A DNA stretch of 64,000 bases from Raineyella fluvialis. Lineage in GTDB: Bacteria; Actinomycetota; Actinomycetes; Propionibacteriales; Propionibacteriaceae. The stretch is taken from assembly GCF_009646095.1 (NCBI RefSeq), contig NZ_CP045725.1, forward strand, positions 1,488,001-1,552,000, in the 5' to 3' direction. A model generated the notes under the pieces. That model did not search any database. It was not told the origin of the DNA and saw nothing but the letters and a program-made list of their open reading frames with translations. Of the stretch, positions 21,859 to 31,377 are shown in pieces (within the stretch, counting starts at the first letter, position 1; each line of letters starts with the position of its first letter). Both the position numbers and the translations under genes were made by a program.

Positions 21859-21895
21859 GCCGGCGGGGGCGTACGAAGCCGCCGCCCCCGCCGGC
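21859..21895. terminator. Strong G/C hairpin after the PTS EIIA gene
   Basis: Perfect 13-bp arms at 21859-21871 and 21883-21895 (GCCGGCGGGGGCG and its complement) with an 11-base loop. Read on the minus strand it follows the EIIA stop by 6 bp and precedes the next gene. It has no T-tract, which is common in high-G+C actinobacteria. Confidence 0.7.
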
Positions 21896-21901
21896 ACACG
21901 G

Positions 21902-22387
21902 TCAGGAGGCGCGCCGCCCGCGTCGACTCGACCCCTCGGCCGGTTCGACCTCGAACAGTGCCTCACCCACGTCGGCGTGCTGGCCGAGCAGCGGTGAGAC
22001 GATGCTGCCGGGCGCCGAGTCCAGCACGCACACCAGCACCACCGGGGAGAGTCCCTGCGCCTCGATGGCCGCCGGATCCCACCGGATCATCTCCTGACCG
22101 GCGACGACCTCGCCCTTGAGGGGCCCGAGGATCTCGAAGCCCTCGCCGTTCAGCCGGACGGTGTCGATGCCCAGGTGCACCAGGATCCCGCGGCCATCCG
22201 GGGTGGCGATGGCGTACGCGTGGGGGTGCACTTTGGCGACCTTGCCGGCGACCGGTGCGACGGCGACACCGACCGTACGGTCCGGGTCGACGAGCACACC
22301 GGAGCCGACCATCTCGGCGGCGAACACGGGGTCGGGGGCCTCGCTCAGGGGGCCGACGGTGCCGGGGAACGGGTTGAGGATCTTCAC
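21902..22387 (-). CDS. crr: PTS glucose/N-acetylglucosamine-type EIIA component
   Basis: 161 residues from a GTG that overlaps the EIIB stop (GTGA). The EIIA-Glc fold is clear: PFPGTVGPLSEAPDPVFA at the N-terminus, VHPHAYAIATPDGRGILVHLGIDTVRLNG with the phosphorylated histidine in VHLGIDT, and the closing GEALFEVE. It carries phosphate from HPr to EIIB. With EIIB it forms a two-gene operon divergent from the regulator and EIIC. Confidence 0.93.
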   Translation of the reverse strand: MKILNPFPGTVGPLSEAPDPVFAAEMVGSGVLVDPDRTVGVAVAPVAGKVAKVHPHAYAIATPDGRGILVHLGIDTVRLNGEGFEILGPLKGEVVAGQEMIRWDPAAIEAQGLSPVVLVCVLDSAPGSIVSPLLGQHADVGEALFEVEPAEGSSRRGRRAS

Positions 22388-22629
22388 ATCAGGTCCTGCA
22401 TGTCCTCGGCGATGGTGTCGGCCTCGGGGCCGACGACGACCTGGACCACCCGGCCCTGCTTCACCACGCCCATCGCGCCGGCGGCCTTGAGGGCGGCCTC
22501 GTCCACCAGTGCCGCGTCGCGGACCTCGGTGCGCAGGCGGGTGATGCACGCCTCCATGTCTTCGATGTTGTCCGCCCCGCCCAGTCCGGCGAGGAGCGCT
22601 TCGGCCTTGTGCGTGCCCGGCTTGCTCAT
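22384..22629 (-). CDS. PTS glucose/N-acetylglucosamine-type EIIB component
   Basis: 81 residues starting at ATG 22629 (MSKPGTHK). The EIIB-Glc signature surrounds the phosphorylated cysteine in IEDMEACITRLRTEVRD, followed by AGAMGVVKQGRVVQVVVGPEADTI. It receives phosphate from EIIA and passes it to the sugar bound by EIIC, encoded divergently 1.1 kb away. Free-standing EIIB next to free-standing EIIA is the split arrangement known from actinobacterial NagF/Crr systems. Confidence 0.93.
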   Translation of the reverse strand: MSKPGTHKAEALLAGLGGADNIEDMEACITRLRTEVRDAALVDEAALKAAGAMGVVKQGRVVQVVVGPEADTIAEDMQDLM

Positions 22630-22771
22630 GGCTGTCCCTTTCTGCTGCCCCGATCGGCTCTGATCGGAGGTCGGTCGTGCTGTCCGGTGAGTCCTGCTCG
22701 GGTCGAGCGGTGACTCGTTGCGGGCTTCCTCCATTGTCACTTGACAGGGCGGCCGCGGTGGAGAACACTTG

Positions 22772-22795
22772 CTGGTACGTACCGGACTGTACCAG
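22772..22795. promoter_or_regulatory. Probable GntR-regulator operator upstream of the GlcNAc genes
   Basis: CTGGTAC at 22772-22778 and GTACCAG at 22789-22795 form a dyad with a 10-bp spacer; the inner palindrome GGTACGTACC (22774-22783) and a further GGTAC at 22804 add half-sites. TTGACA at 22741-22746 lies just outside. It occupies the divergent gap between the EIIB and GntR genes and resembles the TGGTC-type half-sites of DasR/NagR operators. The assignment is inference. Confidence 0.55.
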
Positions 22796-22874
22796 ACCGA
22801 ACCGGTACGAGCCAAGAGGTAGATTGCGACAGATCTACCGCGGATCACCGCAGATCGCAGGGCAAGGAGGACCA

Positions 22875-23603
22875 GTGAGCCAGACCAAGGTGCTGAAGCT
22901 CGGCGCTGTCCCGAAGTACTCGCAGCTCGAGGCCGAGCTTCGGGCGCGCGCCGCCGCGCTCGGTCCCGGTGAGCCGATCGAGTCGGAACGCTCGCTGATG
23001 GAGACCTACGGCGTCAGCCGCGCCACCGTCCGCCGTGCGATCGCCGACCTGGTCAACGACGGGGTGCTGGTCAGTCTGGCTGGCCAGGGCACCTTCGTCG
23101 CCGAGGCCAAGGTGCAGACCAACCTCCACCTCGCCTCGTTCACCCAGGACATGACCCAGCGCGGCCGCGTCCCCTCCACCGCTGTGCTCTCCATGCGACT
23201 CGCTGAGCCCGACGCGCGCGCCGCCGAGTACTTCGGCACCGGCGCGCCGGCGTGGCACCTCGAACGGGTCCGCTGCGCCGACGGCGAGCCGATGGCCCTG
23301 GAGGACCAGTGGATCGACCCGCGGATCGCCCCCGACCTGGGCACCAAGGACCTGCGCGGCTCCACGTACGCCATCTTCGCCGAGGACTACGACGCCCCGG
23401 TCGACGCCGCGGAGCAGACGATGTGGGCCACCACGGCCGACGAACGCCTCGCCGAGATCCTCGACATTGAGGTCGGCCAGGCGGTGCTCGTCTTCGACCG
23501 CTGGTCGAGCAGCCGCGGCCGCCCGGTCGAGTCGGTGCGGTCGTGGTACCGCGCCGACCGCTACCGCGTCCACATGAGCCTCGACACCTCGATGCGCGCC
23601 TGA
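22875..23603 (+). CDS. GntR family (HutC subfamily) transcriptional regulator, DasR/NagR-like
   Basis: 242 residues from a GTG with AAGGAGG upstream. The N-terminal winged helix (KYSQLEAELRARA, SERSLMETYGVSRATVRRAIADL, GQGTFVAE) is followed by a UTRA effector domain (HLERVRCADGEPMALEDQWI ... VESVRSWYRADRYRVHM). UTRA proteins of this kind bind glucosamine-6-phosphate or GlcNAc-6-phosphate. It is divergent from the EIIB-EIIA operon and followed by EIIC, nagB and nagA, so it is the expected repressor of the locus, probably acting at the dyad at 22772-22795. Confidence 0.9.
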   Translation: MSQTKVLKLGAVPKYSQLEAELRARAAALGPGEPIESERSLMETYGVSRATVRRAIADLVNDGVLVSLAGQGTFVAEAKVQTNLHLASFTQDMTQRGRVPSTAVLSMRLAEPDARAAEYFGTGAPAWHLERVRCADGEPMALEDQWIDPRIAPDLGTKDLRGSTYAIFAEDYDAPVDAAEQTMWATTADERLAEILDIEVGQAVLVFDRWSSSRGRPVESVRSWYRADRYRVHMSLDTSMRA

Positions 23604-23713
23604 CCCTCCGAACCACCACCGATGACCCCCACGAGGGGCCACCCCCCGAACAGGCCCTGGCTGATCCAGGGCCCACCACCGGCCGACGTACGGCCCACGA
23701 AAGGAAACACCTC

Positions 23714-24964
<1,251 letters not shown>

Positions 24965-25025
24965 CCGCGCTCTCCTGACCCCGTGGGTTCCTGACCGGCG
25001 CCCTCACCCTCTCCCAGCTTGACCT

Positions 25026-25064
25026 GGGGCGTACGGCCACGCCATCCCGGTGGCCGTACGCCCC
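25026..25064. terminator. Perfect 15-bp hairpin between nagE and nagB
   Basis: Arms at 25026-25040 and 25050-25064 (GGGGCGTACGGCCAC and its complement) with a 9-base loop. It lies 61 bp after the nagE stop and 37 bp before nagB, so it may partly separate expression of the transporter from the catabolic genes. Both arms contain CGTACG. Confidence 0.7.
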
Positions 25065-25101
25065 CGCCCGGCCCGGCCGGGCCGACACCGAAGGAAGAAC
25101 A

Positions 25102-25881
25102 GTGGAAGTCATCATCAAGGATTCGGCCGCCGAACTGGCGACGGTCGCCGCGGACATCGTCCAGCGCCTCGTGCACCGCAAGGCGGACGCCGTGCTCGGC
25201 GTCGCCACCGGCTCCAGCCCCGTCGGCCTCTACGACGAACTCGGCCGCCGCGTCGCCGCCGGCACCCTCTCGCTGGCCGGCTGCCAGGCCTTCATGCTGG
25301 ACGAGTACGTCGGGCTGGCCGCCGACCACCCGCAGCGCTACCGCAACGTCATCGAGACCGAACTCGTCGCCCGCACCGACATCCGCAGCGAACGGGTGCA
25401 CGGGCCCGACGGTCTGGCCTCCGACATCCCGGCGGCCTGCGCGGCGTACGAACAGGCCATCCGGGACGCCGGTGGGGTCGACCTGCAGGTCCTCGGGATC
25501 GGCACGGACGGGCACATCGCCTTCAACGAGCCCACCTCCTCCCTCGGCTCGCGGACCCGGATCAAGACCCTGGCCCGCCAGACACGGATCGACAACGCCC
25601 GCTTCTTCGACGATGAGGCGCAGGTGCCCACCCACTGCCTGACCCAGGGCGTCGGCACCATCCTCGAGGCCCGGCGGATCGTCCTGCTGGCCGAGGGGGA
25701 GCAGAAGGCCGAGGCGATCCGCCAGCTGGTCGAGGGCCCGGTCTCGGCGATGTGGACCGCCACCGCGCTGCAGTGGCATCCGTACGTCACCGTGATCGTC
25801 GACCAGGCTGCCGCCTCCCGGCTGGCGCTGCACGACTACTACCTCGACGTGTACGCGCAACGTCCCGGATGGCAGGAATGA
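25102..25881 (+). CDS. nagB: Glucosamine-6-phosphate deaminase
   Basis: 259 residues from GTG 25102 with GAAGGAAG upstream. It converts glucosamine-6-phosphate to fructose-6-phosphate and ammonia. Signatures: GVATGSSPVGLYDEL, MLDEYVGL with the catalytic Asp/Glu region, GIGTDGHIAFNEP with the ring-opening histidine, and the C-terminal LTQGVGTILEARRIVLLA. Length matches NagB. Its stop overlaps the nagA start (ATGA), so the two are coupled. Confidence 0.96.
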   Translation: MEVIIKDSAAELATVAADIVQRLVHRKADAVLGVATGSSPVGLYDELGRRVAAGTLSLAGCQAFMLDEYVGLAADHPQRYRNVIETELVARTDIRSERVHGPDGLASDIPAACAAYEQAIRDAGGVDLQVLGIGTDGHIAFNEPTSSLGSRTRIKTLARQTRIDNARFFDDEAQVPTHCLTQGVGTILEARRIVLLAEGEQKAEAIRQLVEGPVSAMWTATALQWHPYVTVIVDQAAASRLALHDYYLDVYAQRPGWQE

Positions 25882-27017
25882 CCGCGACGGTCCTCCGGGC
25901 GACCCGCGTGCTCACCCCGGACCCAGTGGACGACGGTTGGGTCCGGGTCGAGGGGGAGCGGGTGGTCGGCGTCGGCTCGGGGCCGGTCCCCGCGGCGGCG
26001 GCGCAGGACGCCGACGTCGTCGACCTCGGTGATCGGCTGCTGGTGCCGGGTTTCGTCGACATCCACGCCCACGGTGGCGGAGGGGCGGCGTACACCGACG
26101 GGGTGGACGCCGCGCGGACCGTGGTGGCCGCCCATCTCGCCCATGGCACCACGTCGGCGATGGCGTCGCTGGTCACCGACGCCGTGCCGGTGCTCGAGGA
26201 CCAGGTGCGCGCCCTCGTCCCGCTGGTCCGGGCCGGTGAGCTGCTCGGGATCCACCTGGAGGGCCCCTGGCTCTCCGAACTCCACTGCGGAGCCCACGAC
26301 CCCGACCTGCTACGTGACCCGATGCGTCACGACATCGACACCCTGCTCGCCGCCGGTGAGGGGACGGTCCGGATGGTCACCCTGGCGATCGAACGGCTGG
26401 GCGGCCTCGCCGCCGTACGCCACCTCGCCGAGGCCGGCGTCATCGTCGCGCCCGGTCATTCCCATGCGACGTACGCCGAGGCGAACCTCGCCATTGACGA
26501 GGGTGCCCGGGTCGCGACTCACCTGTTCAATGCCGAGCGGCCGATCCACCATCGCGAGCCCGGACTCGTCGTCGCCCTGCTGGAGCGTCCCGAGGTCACC
26601 GTCGAACTCATCGCCGACGGCGTCCACCTTCACCCGGCGATGGTGGGCGACATCGCCCGGATCAAGCGGGGCCGGTTCGTCCTGGTCACCGACGCGATGG
26701 CCGCGGCCGGCAGCGAGGACGGCGACTACGAGCTGGGCCCGCTCAAGGTCGAGGTCCGCGGGGGAGTTGCCCGACTCGCCCACGGCGGGGCCATCGCCGG
26801 CAGCACCCTGACCCTGGACCGGGCCGTACGCTTCTGCGTCGAACGCGCCGGGATCGACCTCGTCGACGCCGTCCGGGCGGCCACCCTGACCCCCGCCACC
26901 GTCATCGGCCGCGACGACATCGGCCGGATCGCCCCGGGGGCGTACGCGGACCTGGTGGTGCTGCGCCCCGACCTGACCGTCGAGGCGGTCCACCGGCACG
27001 GACGAAGGGTCCGCTGA
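25878..27017 (+). CDS. nagA: N-acetylglucosamine-6-phosphate deacetylase
   Basis: 379 residues. It removes acetate from GlcNAc-6-phosphate, the step before NagB. Amidohydrolase signatures: PGFVDIHAHGGGG with the metal-binding HxH, GIHLEGPWLS with the metal-binding Glu, PGHSHATYAEA, THLFNAERPIHHREPG, and VTDAMAAAGSEDG with the catalytic Asp. I start at ATG 25878, which overlaps the nagB stop; ATG 25869 is the alternative. Confidence 0.95.
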   Translation: MTATVLRATRVLTPDPVDDGWVRVEGERVVGVGSGPVPAAAAQDADVVDLGDRLLVPGFVDIHAHGGGGAAYTDGVDAARTVVAAHLAHGTTSAMASLVTDAVPVLEDQVRALVPLVRAGELLGIHLEGPWLSELHCGAHDPDLLRDPMRHDIDTLLAAGEGTVRMVTLAIERLGGLAAVRHLAEAGVIVAPGHSHATYAEANLAIDEGARVATHLFNAERPIHHREPGLVVALLERPEVTVELIADGVHLHPAMVGDIARIKRGRFVLVTDAMAAAGSEDGDYELGPLKVEVRGGVARLAHGGAIAGSTLTLDRAVRFCVERAGIDLVDAVRAATLTPATVIGRDDIGRIAPGAYADLVVLRPDLTVEAVHRHGRRVR

Positions 27018-27097
27018 CGCGACGACGGCACCTGCACGATACTGAGGACCGCGGGTGGGGTAGCTGACGCGGTGTCGGTGACGAGGGTCGGAGGTGT

Positions 27098-27805
27098 GTG
27101 GTGTCGGGTCTTTCGGCAGCGGTGGTCCAGGCGTCGGGGTTCCTCGACCTCACCGGCGTGCTGTCCAACGCCATCCTCGGCGGTGTGGTGGCGCGCAACG
27201 AACGCTTCGACCCGATCGGCTTCGCGACGTTGGCGATCATCTCCGGGCTGGGCGGGGGACTGATCCGCGACACCCTGCTGCAGCACGGCACCCCGATCGC
27301 CCTGACCGACCCCTGGTACGTCATCACGGCCCTGATCGGCGCGACCATCGCCTTCCTGATCCCGGTCGAGGGCAGGCTGTGGAACGCGATCTTCCCGTGG
27401 ATCGACGCCCTCGCGCTGGGGACGTGGGCCGTGGCGGGCGCGACGAAGACCCTCTCCGTCGGGCTCGGGGCCCTGCCGGCGGTGATCCTCGGCGCGGTGA
27501 CGGCGGTGGGCGGTGGCGCCGTCCGCGAAGTGCTGCTGCGTCAGGTCCCCTCGGTCTTCGGCGGCAACACCCTCTACGCCACGCCGGCGCTGGTGGCCAG
27601 CGGTCTGCTGGTGCTGCTCAACCGGCTGGGACATCCCACGGTGGGACTCGTGGTCGGGACATTGGGCGGGGCGGGATTCATGTTGCTGTCCCGGTGGCGT
27701 CAGTGGCAGTTGCCCGAGGCGTACCACCTCACCCCGGTCCGGGTCTGGAAGCGGCGGTCGGAGCCGGGGGAGACGTCCGGTCGGCGGTGGCGTCGGGGGC
27801 GTTGA
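27098..27805 (+). CDS. TRIC cation channel family protein (YadS/UPF0126 type)
   Basis: 235 residues, a GTG start with GGAGGT upstream. Seven hydrophobic segments and two copies of the UPF0126 repeat are visible: LDLTGVLSNAILGGVVARNE ... GLGGGLIRDTLL and IDALALGTWAVAGATKTL ... VGGGAVREVLLRQVP. The glycine-rich GGGLIRD and GGGAVREVL kinks are the ion-pore motifs of prokaryotic TRIC channels, which conduct K+ and related cations. The basic C-terminal tail is cytoplasmic. It has no obvious functional link to nagA, 80 bp upstream. Confidence 0.9.
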   Translation: MVSGLSAAVVQASGFLDLTGVLSNAILGGVVARNERFDPIGFATLAIISGLGGGLIRDTLLQHGTPIALTDPWYVITALIGATIAFLIPVEGRLWNAIFPWIDALALGTWAVAGATKTLSVGLGALPAVILGAVTAVGGGAVREVLLRQVPSVFGGNTLYATPALVASGLLVLLNRLGHPTVGLVVGTLGGAGFMLLSRWRQWQLPEAYHLTPVRVWKRRSEPGETSGRRWRRGR

Positions 27806-27886
27806 GGCGACCTTCTCCCCGCCAGCCTTCTCCCCGTCAGCGTACGACGGCAGGGTGATGGCCCGAGGCCCGGGCATGATGGGTCC

Positions 27887-29131
27887 ATGCCGCGCGCACG
27901 GGTGATCGCGACAACCGCCGGTCTGCTGGGCCTCGTCCTCGTCGCCGCAGCGGGGTGGGTGTGGCCGCGACCCCATTTCGCCACGACCGGGCGGCACCCG
28001 GTCGGCACGACGACGCTGACCTGGACCGACACCTCCCGGCCAGAGATCACCAGCCAGGACCCCGCGCGGCGCCGCACCCTGGTCGCCCAGGCCTGGTACC
28101 CCGCCGTGCCGGGAGCGTCCGGGCCGCGGGCACGCTACTTCGCCGACCCCGCCTTCGCGGAGGCCATCGCCCGCCTGTTCGGAGTGCCGAACTGGCTGCT
28201 GGCCGGGGTATCCGCCGCCGAGACGCCCGCCGTCGTCGGGGCTGCCCCAGCCGTGGGACGCCATCCGATCATCGTGGCGTGCACCGGCCTGTCGGGTTCT
28301 CGGTCATTGAGCTCCTTCCAGGCTTTGGAACTCGCGTCGCACGGCTACGTCGTCGTGGCCCTCGACCAGCCGGGCGCCTCGGCCGCCGTCACCCTTCCCG
28401 ACGGCCACGTGGCACCCGTGCTGGGACTCAAACCCACCTTCGACCCGCTGCTCTACCACGGCATCGAGCCCCGCACACCGGCGCCGGTGGTGAACGGCCA
28501 CCCGCTCCCCACCGGGATCGCCACGTACCTGGCCGACGACGTGTCCTCCACACTCGACCACCTCGCCGACCTCGCCGATCTCGCGACCGAGCCGACCGGA
28601 CTGGGCCCGCATCTGGACCTTGAGCGCGTCGGAGTCACCGGGGTCTCGCTGGGCGGAACCACGGTGGCAGAGGCGTCCGCCCGCGACCACCGCATCCGCG
28701 CGACCCTCATTCTCGAGGCACCCCTGACCCAGGCCGCCACCACGCGTGGGCTTCCGCAGCCCGTGATGGTCATCACCCGCGGTGCCAACGCCATGCGCCG
28801 GGAACGCGACAGTGCCGGCGGCTGGACCGAACATGAGATCGACGTCCACCAGCAGACCCAGCGCGCCGTGATCGACCAAGCCCCCGGCGAGGCCTGGTTC
28901 GTCCGCATCGACACGCTGTCCCACATCGACTTCACCGATCTGCCCGCCTGGACGCCTCTGTTCCGCCTGGCAGGCTGGTCCGGGCCGCTCGACGGCCGGC
29001 GAGGCCACCAGATCATCAACGGCCTGAGCCTGACCTTCTTCGACCACACGCTGCGCGGCGCGGGCACCGCCCCGGAGGCGGCTGCCGGCGCCTGGCCGGA
29101 GGCCACCATCGAACCGCGCTCGGCAGGATGA
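27887..29131 (+). CDS. Alpha/beta hydrolase, platelet-activating-factor acetylhydrolase-like, membrane-anchored or secreted
   Basis: 414 residues. A hydrophobic N-terminal segment (TTAGLLGLVLVAAAGWVW) acts as a signal anchor. The body resembles the PAF-AH type II/dienelactone hydrolase group: RTLVAQAWYPA near the start, HPIIVACTGLSG oxyanion strand, SHGYVVVALDQPG, the nucleophile elbow GVSLGGT, and a late SHIDFTD holding the probable catalytic histidine. The substrate is unknown. It is followed 4 bp later by an uncharacterised gene, suggesting co-expression. Confidence 0.83.
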   Translation: MPRARVIATTAGLLGLVLVAAAGWVWPRPHFATTGRHPVGTTTLTWTDTSRPEITSQDPARRRTLVAQAWYPAVPGASGPRARYFADPAFAEAIARLFGVPNWLLAGVSAAETPAVVGAAPAVGRHPIIVACTGLSGSRSLSSFQALELASHGYVVVALDQPGASAAVTLPDGHVAPVLGLKPTFDPLLYHGIEPRTPAPVVNGHPLPTGIATYLADDVSSTLDHLADLADLATEPTGLGPHLDLERVGVTGVSLGGTTVAEASARDHRIRATLILEAPLTQAATTRGLPQPVMVITRGANAMRRERDSAGGWTEHEIDVHQQTQRAVIDQAPGEAWFVRIDTLSHIDFTDLPAWTPLFRLAGWSGPLDGRRGHQIINGLSLTFFDHTLRGAGTAPEAAAGAWPEATIEPRSAG

Positions 29132-29135
29132 GGCC

Positions 29136-30233
29136 ATGGTTGAGGTGAACTGGAAGGGGATCGCTCGGACCGCGAAGGCGCTGGGCGGCGAGGGCACGAA
29201 CTACCTGCTCCTCAAGACCAAGCAGCAGATCGACGAGGACACTCTTGATGCCGCGCTGCCGATTGTCGAGGAGGGGCCGGACAACGGTGGCTGGTTCCTC
29301 GGCCCGCAGGGCTGGATGGTGCTCGTCGAGGGACTGGACGAGCAGGTCAACCCGTGGATCGAGCAGCTTGCCGCCCGCCTGACAGCCGCGGGAATCGAGG
29401 GGACCCTGACCGGGGCGAGCGTCGCCGTACCGCCGATGTGGACCCGGGGAGATTGGGATTCACGCGGGCTGTACGCCAGCATCGCCTACGCGGCGGAGGC
29501 CCGCTCTTCCTCCGTCGAAGCCGGGGACCCGGGTGCCGATCGCGCTGCGCAGCGGTCCGTCGACCTGGGGTTGAGCTGGTTGACCGCACATGGCGGGAAG
29601 GTGATGGTCTCCACCGGCATGATGGTGCGAACGGCGTTCTGGGTCCCGGCCGAAGCCGCCCGCGGCATCATGATCCAGGACGTCGAGCAGCTCGGATCGG
29701 CTCTTTCGATGAACTTCAACAAGGCGGGGCTGGAGTACAGCCACCTGTACGTCCAGCCCTGGGGGCTGGAGCTGGGCCGCACAACCGCCGATTACCGGTG
29801 GCGCGACATCGTCGGCGACTTTCGCGCCACTCTGGTGTCCGCGGCGTCGCTCGGGCAGGTCTCCTATGCCTCGGTCGCGCACCGAGATTTGGGGGCCCTA
29901 TGGTGTACTGACACCCCGGGCAGCGAGCAGTATGCCGGGAGCGCCTACAGGGACCACCCGGAGCTGTGGAGCGAGTTCGTCCTCGAGCCGTGCGGCGTAC
30001 AGATCCTGACGAATCGCCACCTCGAGGCTGCCAACGACCTGTCCGCGTGGCAGACCACCCGGCTCGACGACACCCACGTGCTGGTCCAGGCCCGCGACCT
30101 CGAACCCTGGTACGCCACCCGCCGGTGGTCGTACGAGCTACTGGACCCGCAGCTCATGGCCCAGGCCCGCGACGACTTCGGCGCCATGATCCTCACCCCG
30201 GAGCGGGCCCGCGAGGTGGGCTTGACGGCCTGA
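29136..30233 (+). CDS. Uncharacterised protein, 365 residues
   Basis: I do not recognise this family. It has no signal peptide or membrane helix and begins MVEVNWKGIARTAKAL. The sequence is a mixed alpha/beta pattern with many aromatic residues (WFLGPQGWMVLVEGLDEQ, LYVQPWGLELGRTTADYRW). The middle section around 110-160 is hydrophilic and acidic. It starts 4 bp after the PAF-AH-like hydrolase stop. Codon usage matches the neighbours, so it is a real native gene. Confidence 0.75.
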   Translation: MVEVNWKGIARTAKALGGEGTNYLLLKTKQQIDEDTLDAALPIVEEGPDNGGWFLGPQGWMVLVEGLDEQVNPWIEQLAARLTAAGIEGTLTGASVAVPPMWTRGDWDSRGLYASIAYAAEARSSSVEAGDPGADRAAQRSVDLGLSWLTAHGGKVMVSTGMMVRTAFWVPAEAARGIMIQDVEQLGSALSMNFNKAGLEYSHLYVQPWGLELGRTTADYRWRDIVGDFRATLVSAASLGQVSYASVAHRDLGALWCTDTPGSEQYAGSAYRDHPELWSEFVLEPCGVQILTNRHLEAANDLSAWQTTRLDDTHVLVQARDLEPWYATRRWSYELLDPQLMAQARDDFGAMILTPERAREVGLTA

Positions 30234-30322
30234 GGATCCGCTGCCGTGGGGTGCATGGCGAAGAGCGCCTTCGCCGCGGTGCGGTGGGGTGCGGTGCGGT
30301 TCCCCGCAGCCGCCGCCGTTTC

Positions 30323-30360
30323 AGTTACGCGCCGGGCATCGGCGCCCGGCGGGTAACTGG
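30323..30360 (+). repeat. Hairpin repeat, upstream copy
   Basis: CAGTTAC (30323-30329) pairs with GTAACTG (30354-30360), and CGCCGGGC (30331-30338) pairs with GCCCGGCG (30345-30352) around a 6-base loop; a third GCCCGGC lies just downstream at 30364-30370. A related hairpin with a different outer stem lies after the next gene. It is about 190 bp upstream of the lipoprotein gene, in a 317-bp gap otherwise without features. Confidence 0.65.
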
Positions 30361-30550
30361 AAGCCCGGCTGCTGTGGCCGGGTCAGGCCGGGGTCGCCCG
30401 GCTGGTCGGCCAGGGTCGGCTGGGGAACGAGGAACGGGGGTCCGGAGTCGGCGCCGGCTGTGACCCCACTGACGCCGTCCGCCCTTGTCAGCCCTCGGTC
30501 CTGCCAGGAGAATGCGAATCATCCCGATCGTCCGCACGAGGGGGCGTCCG

Positions 30551-31179
30551 ATGAGGAAGCTGATCGGCATCGTCGCCGCGCTGGGGCTGGTGCTCGTGGT
30601 GGGCGCGTGCAGTCTGATGCCCACGGCGGGGCCCACACCACAGCCCATATCGCCGGCCACACCACGTACGAACGCGTCCACCTCGCCGTCGGGAAGCGTC
30701 ACCTCGTCGACGCCGGCCGCCACGATGACGGTGACCCTCTACTACGGCAACCAGTTGCTCAACCCCGGATCGACCGACTGTGCCCAGGTCTATGCCGTCC
30801 ATCGGACGGTGCCCGCCTCCGGTGACGTCCTGACGGCGACGATGAGGGAACTGGTCGTCGGCCCGACGATCGCCGAGACGGCTCAGGGGTACGTGTCGTT
30901 CTTCTCCCCGGCCACCTCCCAGAGCCTGATCAGTGCCAAGGTGGTCGGGAACACGAGCTACCTCAACTTCACCGACTTCCGCCCGATCATCCCCAATGCC
31001 AGCACGTCCTGCGGAAGCGCCGCCCTGCTGGCCCAGTTGCGCACGACCGGCCAGCAGGCGGGGATGACCCCCGGGTGCTGTACGCGATCAACGGTCAGCC
31101 GCGGACCTTCTGGGAGTGGCTCCAGGTGGGCTGCGACGCGTCCAACGACAACTGCGACCCGGCGCCGTTCGGCGGCTGA
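30551..31179 (+). CDS. GerMN-domain lipoprotein, interrupted by a -1 frameshift
   Basis: Starts at ATG 30551. A lipoprotein signal (MRKLIGIVAALGLVLVV with lipobox VGAC) is followed by a Ser/Thr/Pro linker. The GerMN-like domain begins MTVTLYYGNQLLNPG and continues AVHRTVPASGDVLTATMREL, then VVGNTSYLNFTDFRPIIP. In the C5 run at 31068-31072 the frame is lost; one extra C gives TPRVLYAINGQPRTFWEWLQ and a natural stop at 31177, about 209 residues in all. Without correction the reading runs on into nonsense to 31324. Homologues are surface lipoproteins of unclear role, some related to spore germination or cell envelope proteins. Confidence 0.72.
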
Positions 31180-31248
31180 CCCGACCCACCCCCCGTCCGG
31201 GCCTGGCCGGGTCGCGGTGCCCGACCACCCCGCACAGGCGCCGTCGTT

Positions 31249-31288
31249 CCATTCAGCCGCCGGGCGCCGACGCCCGGCATCGGAATGG
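31249..31288 (+). repeat. Hairpin repeat, downstream copy
   Basis: CCATTC (31249-31254) pairs with GAATGG (31283-31288), and GCCGGGC (31259-31265) pairs with GCCCGGC (31272-31278). As in the upstream copy, GGAAGCCCGGC follows. The inner stem is identical and the outer stem differs on both arms, keeping pairing. It lies 70 bp after the lipoprotein gene. Confidence 0.65.
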
Positions 31289-31377
31289 AAGCCCGGCGGC
31301 TGCGACGGCGCCGTGAGCTCGTGAGCAGCCCGTAGGCGGTTCGGGCCGGCCCTCGTGCGATTCCGACCCGGTGGACC

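Noticed and set aside
31180-31324. C-terminal extension of the GerMN lipoprotein in the uncorrected frame
   Set aside because: The residues are Arg/Pro/Ser-rich nonsense and run through the downstream hairpin, whereas the shifted frame restores a family-like end.
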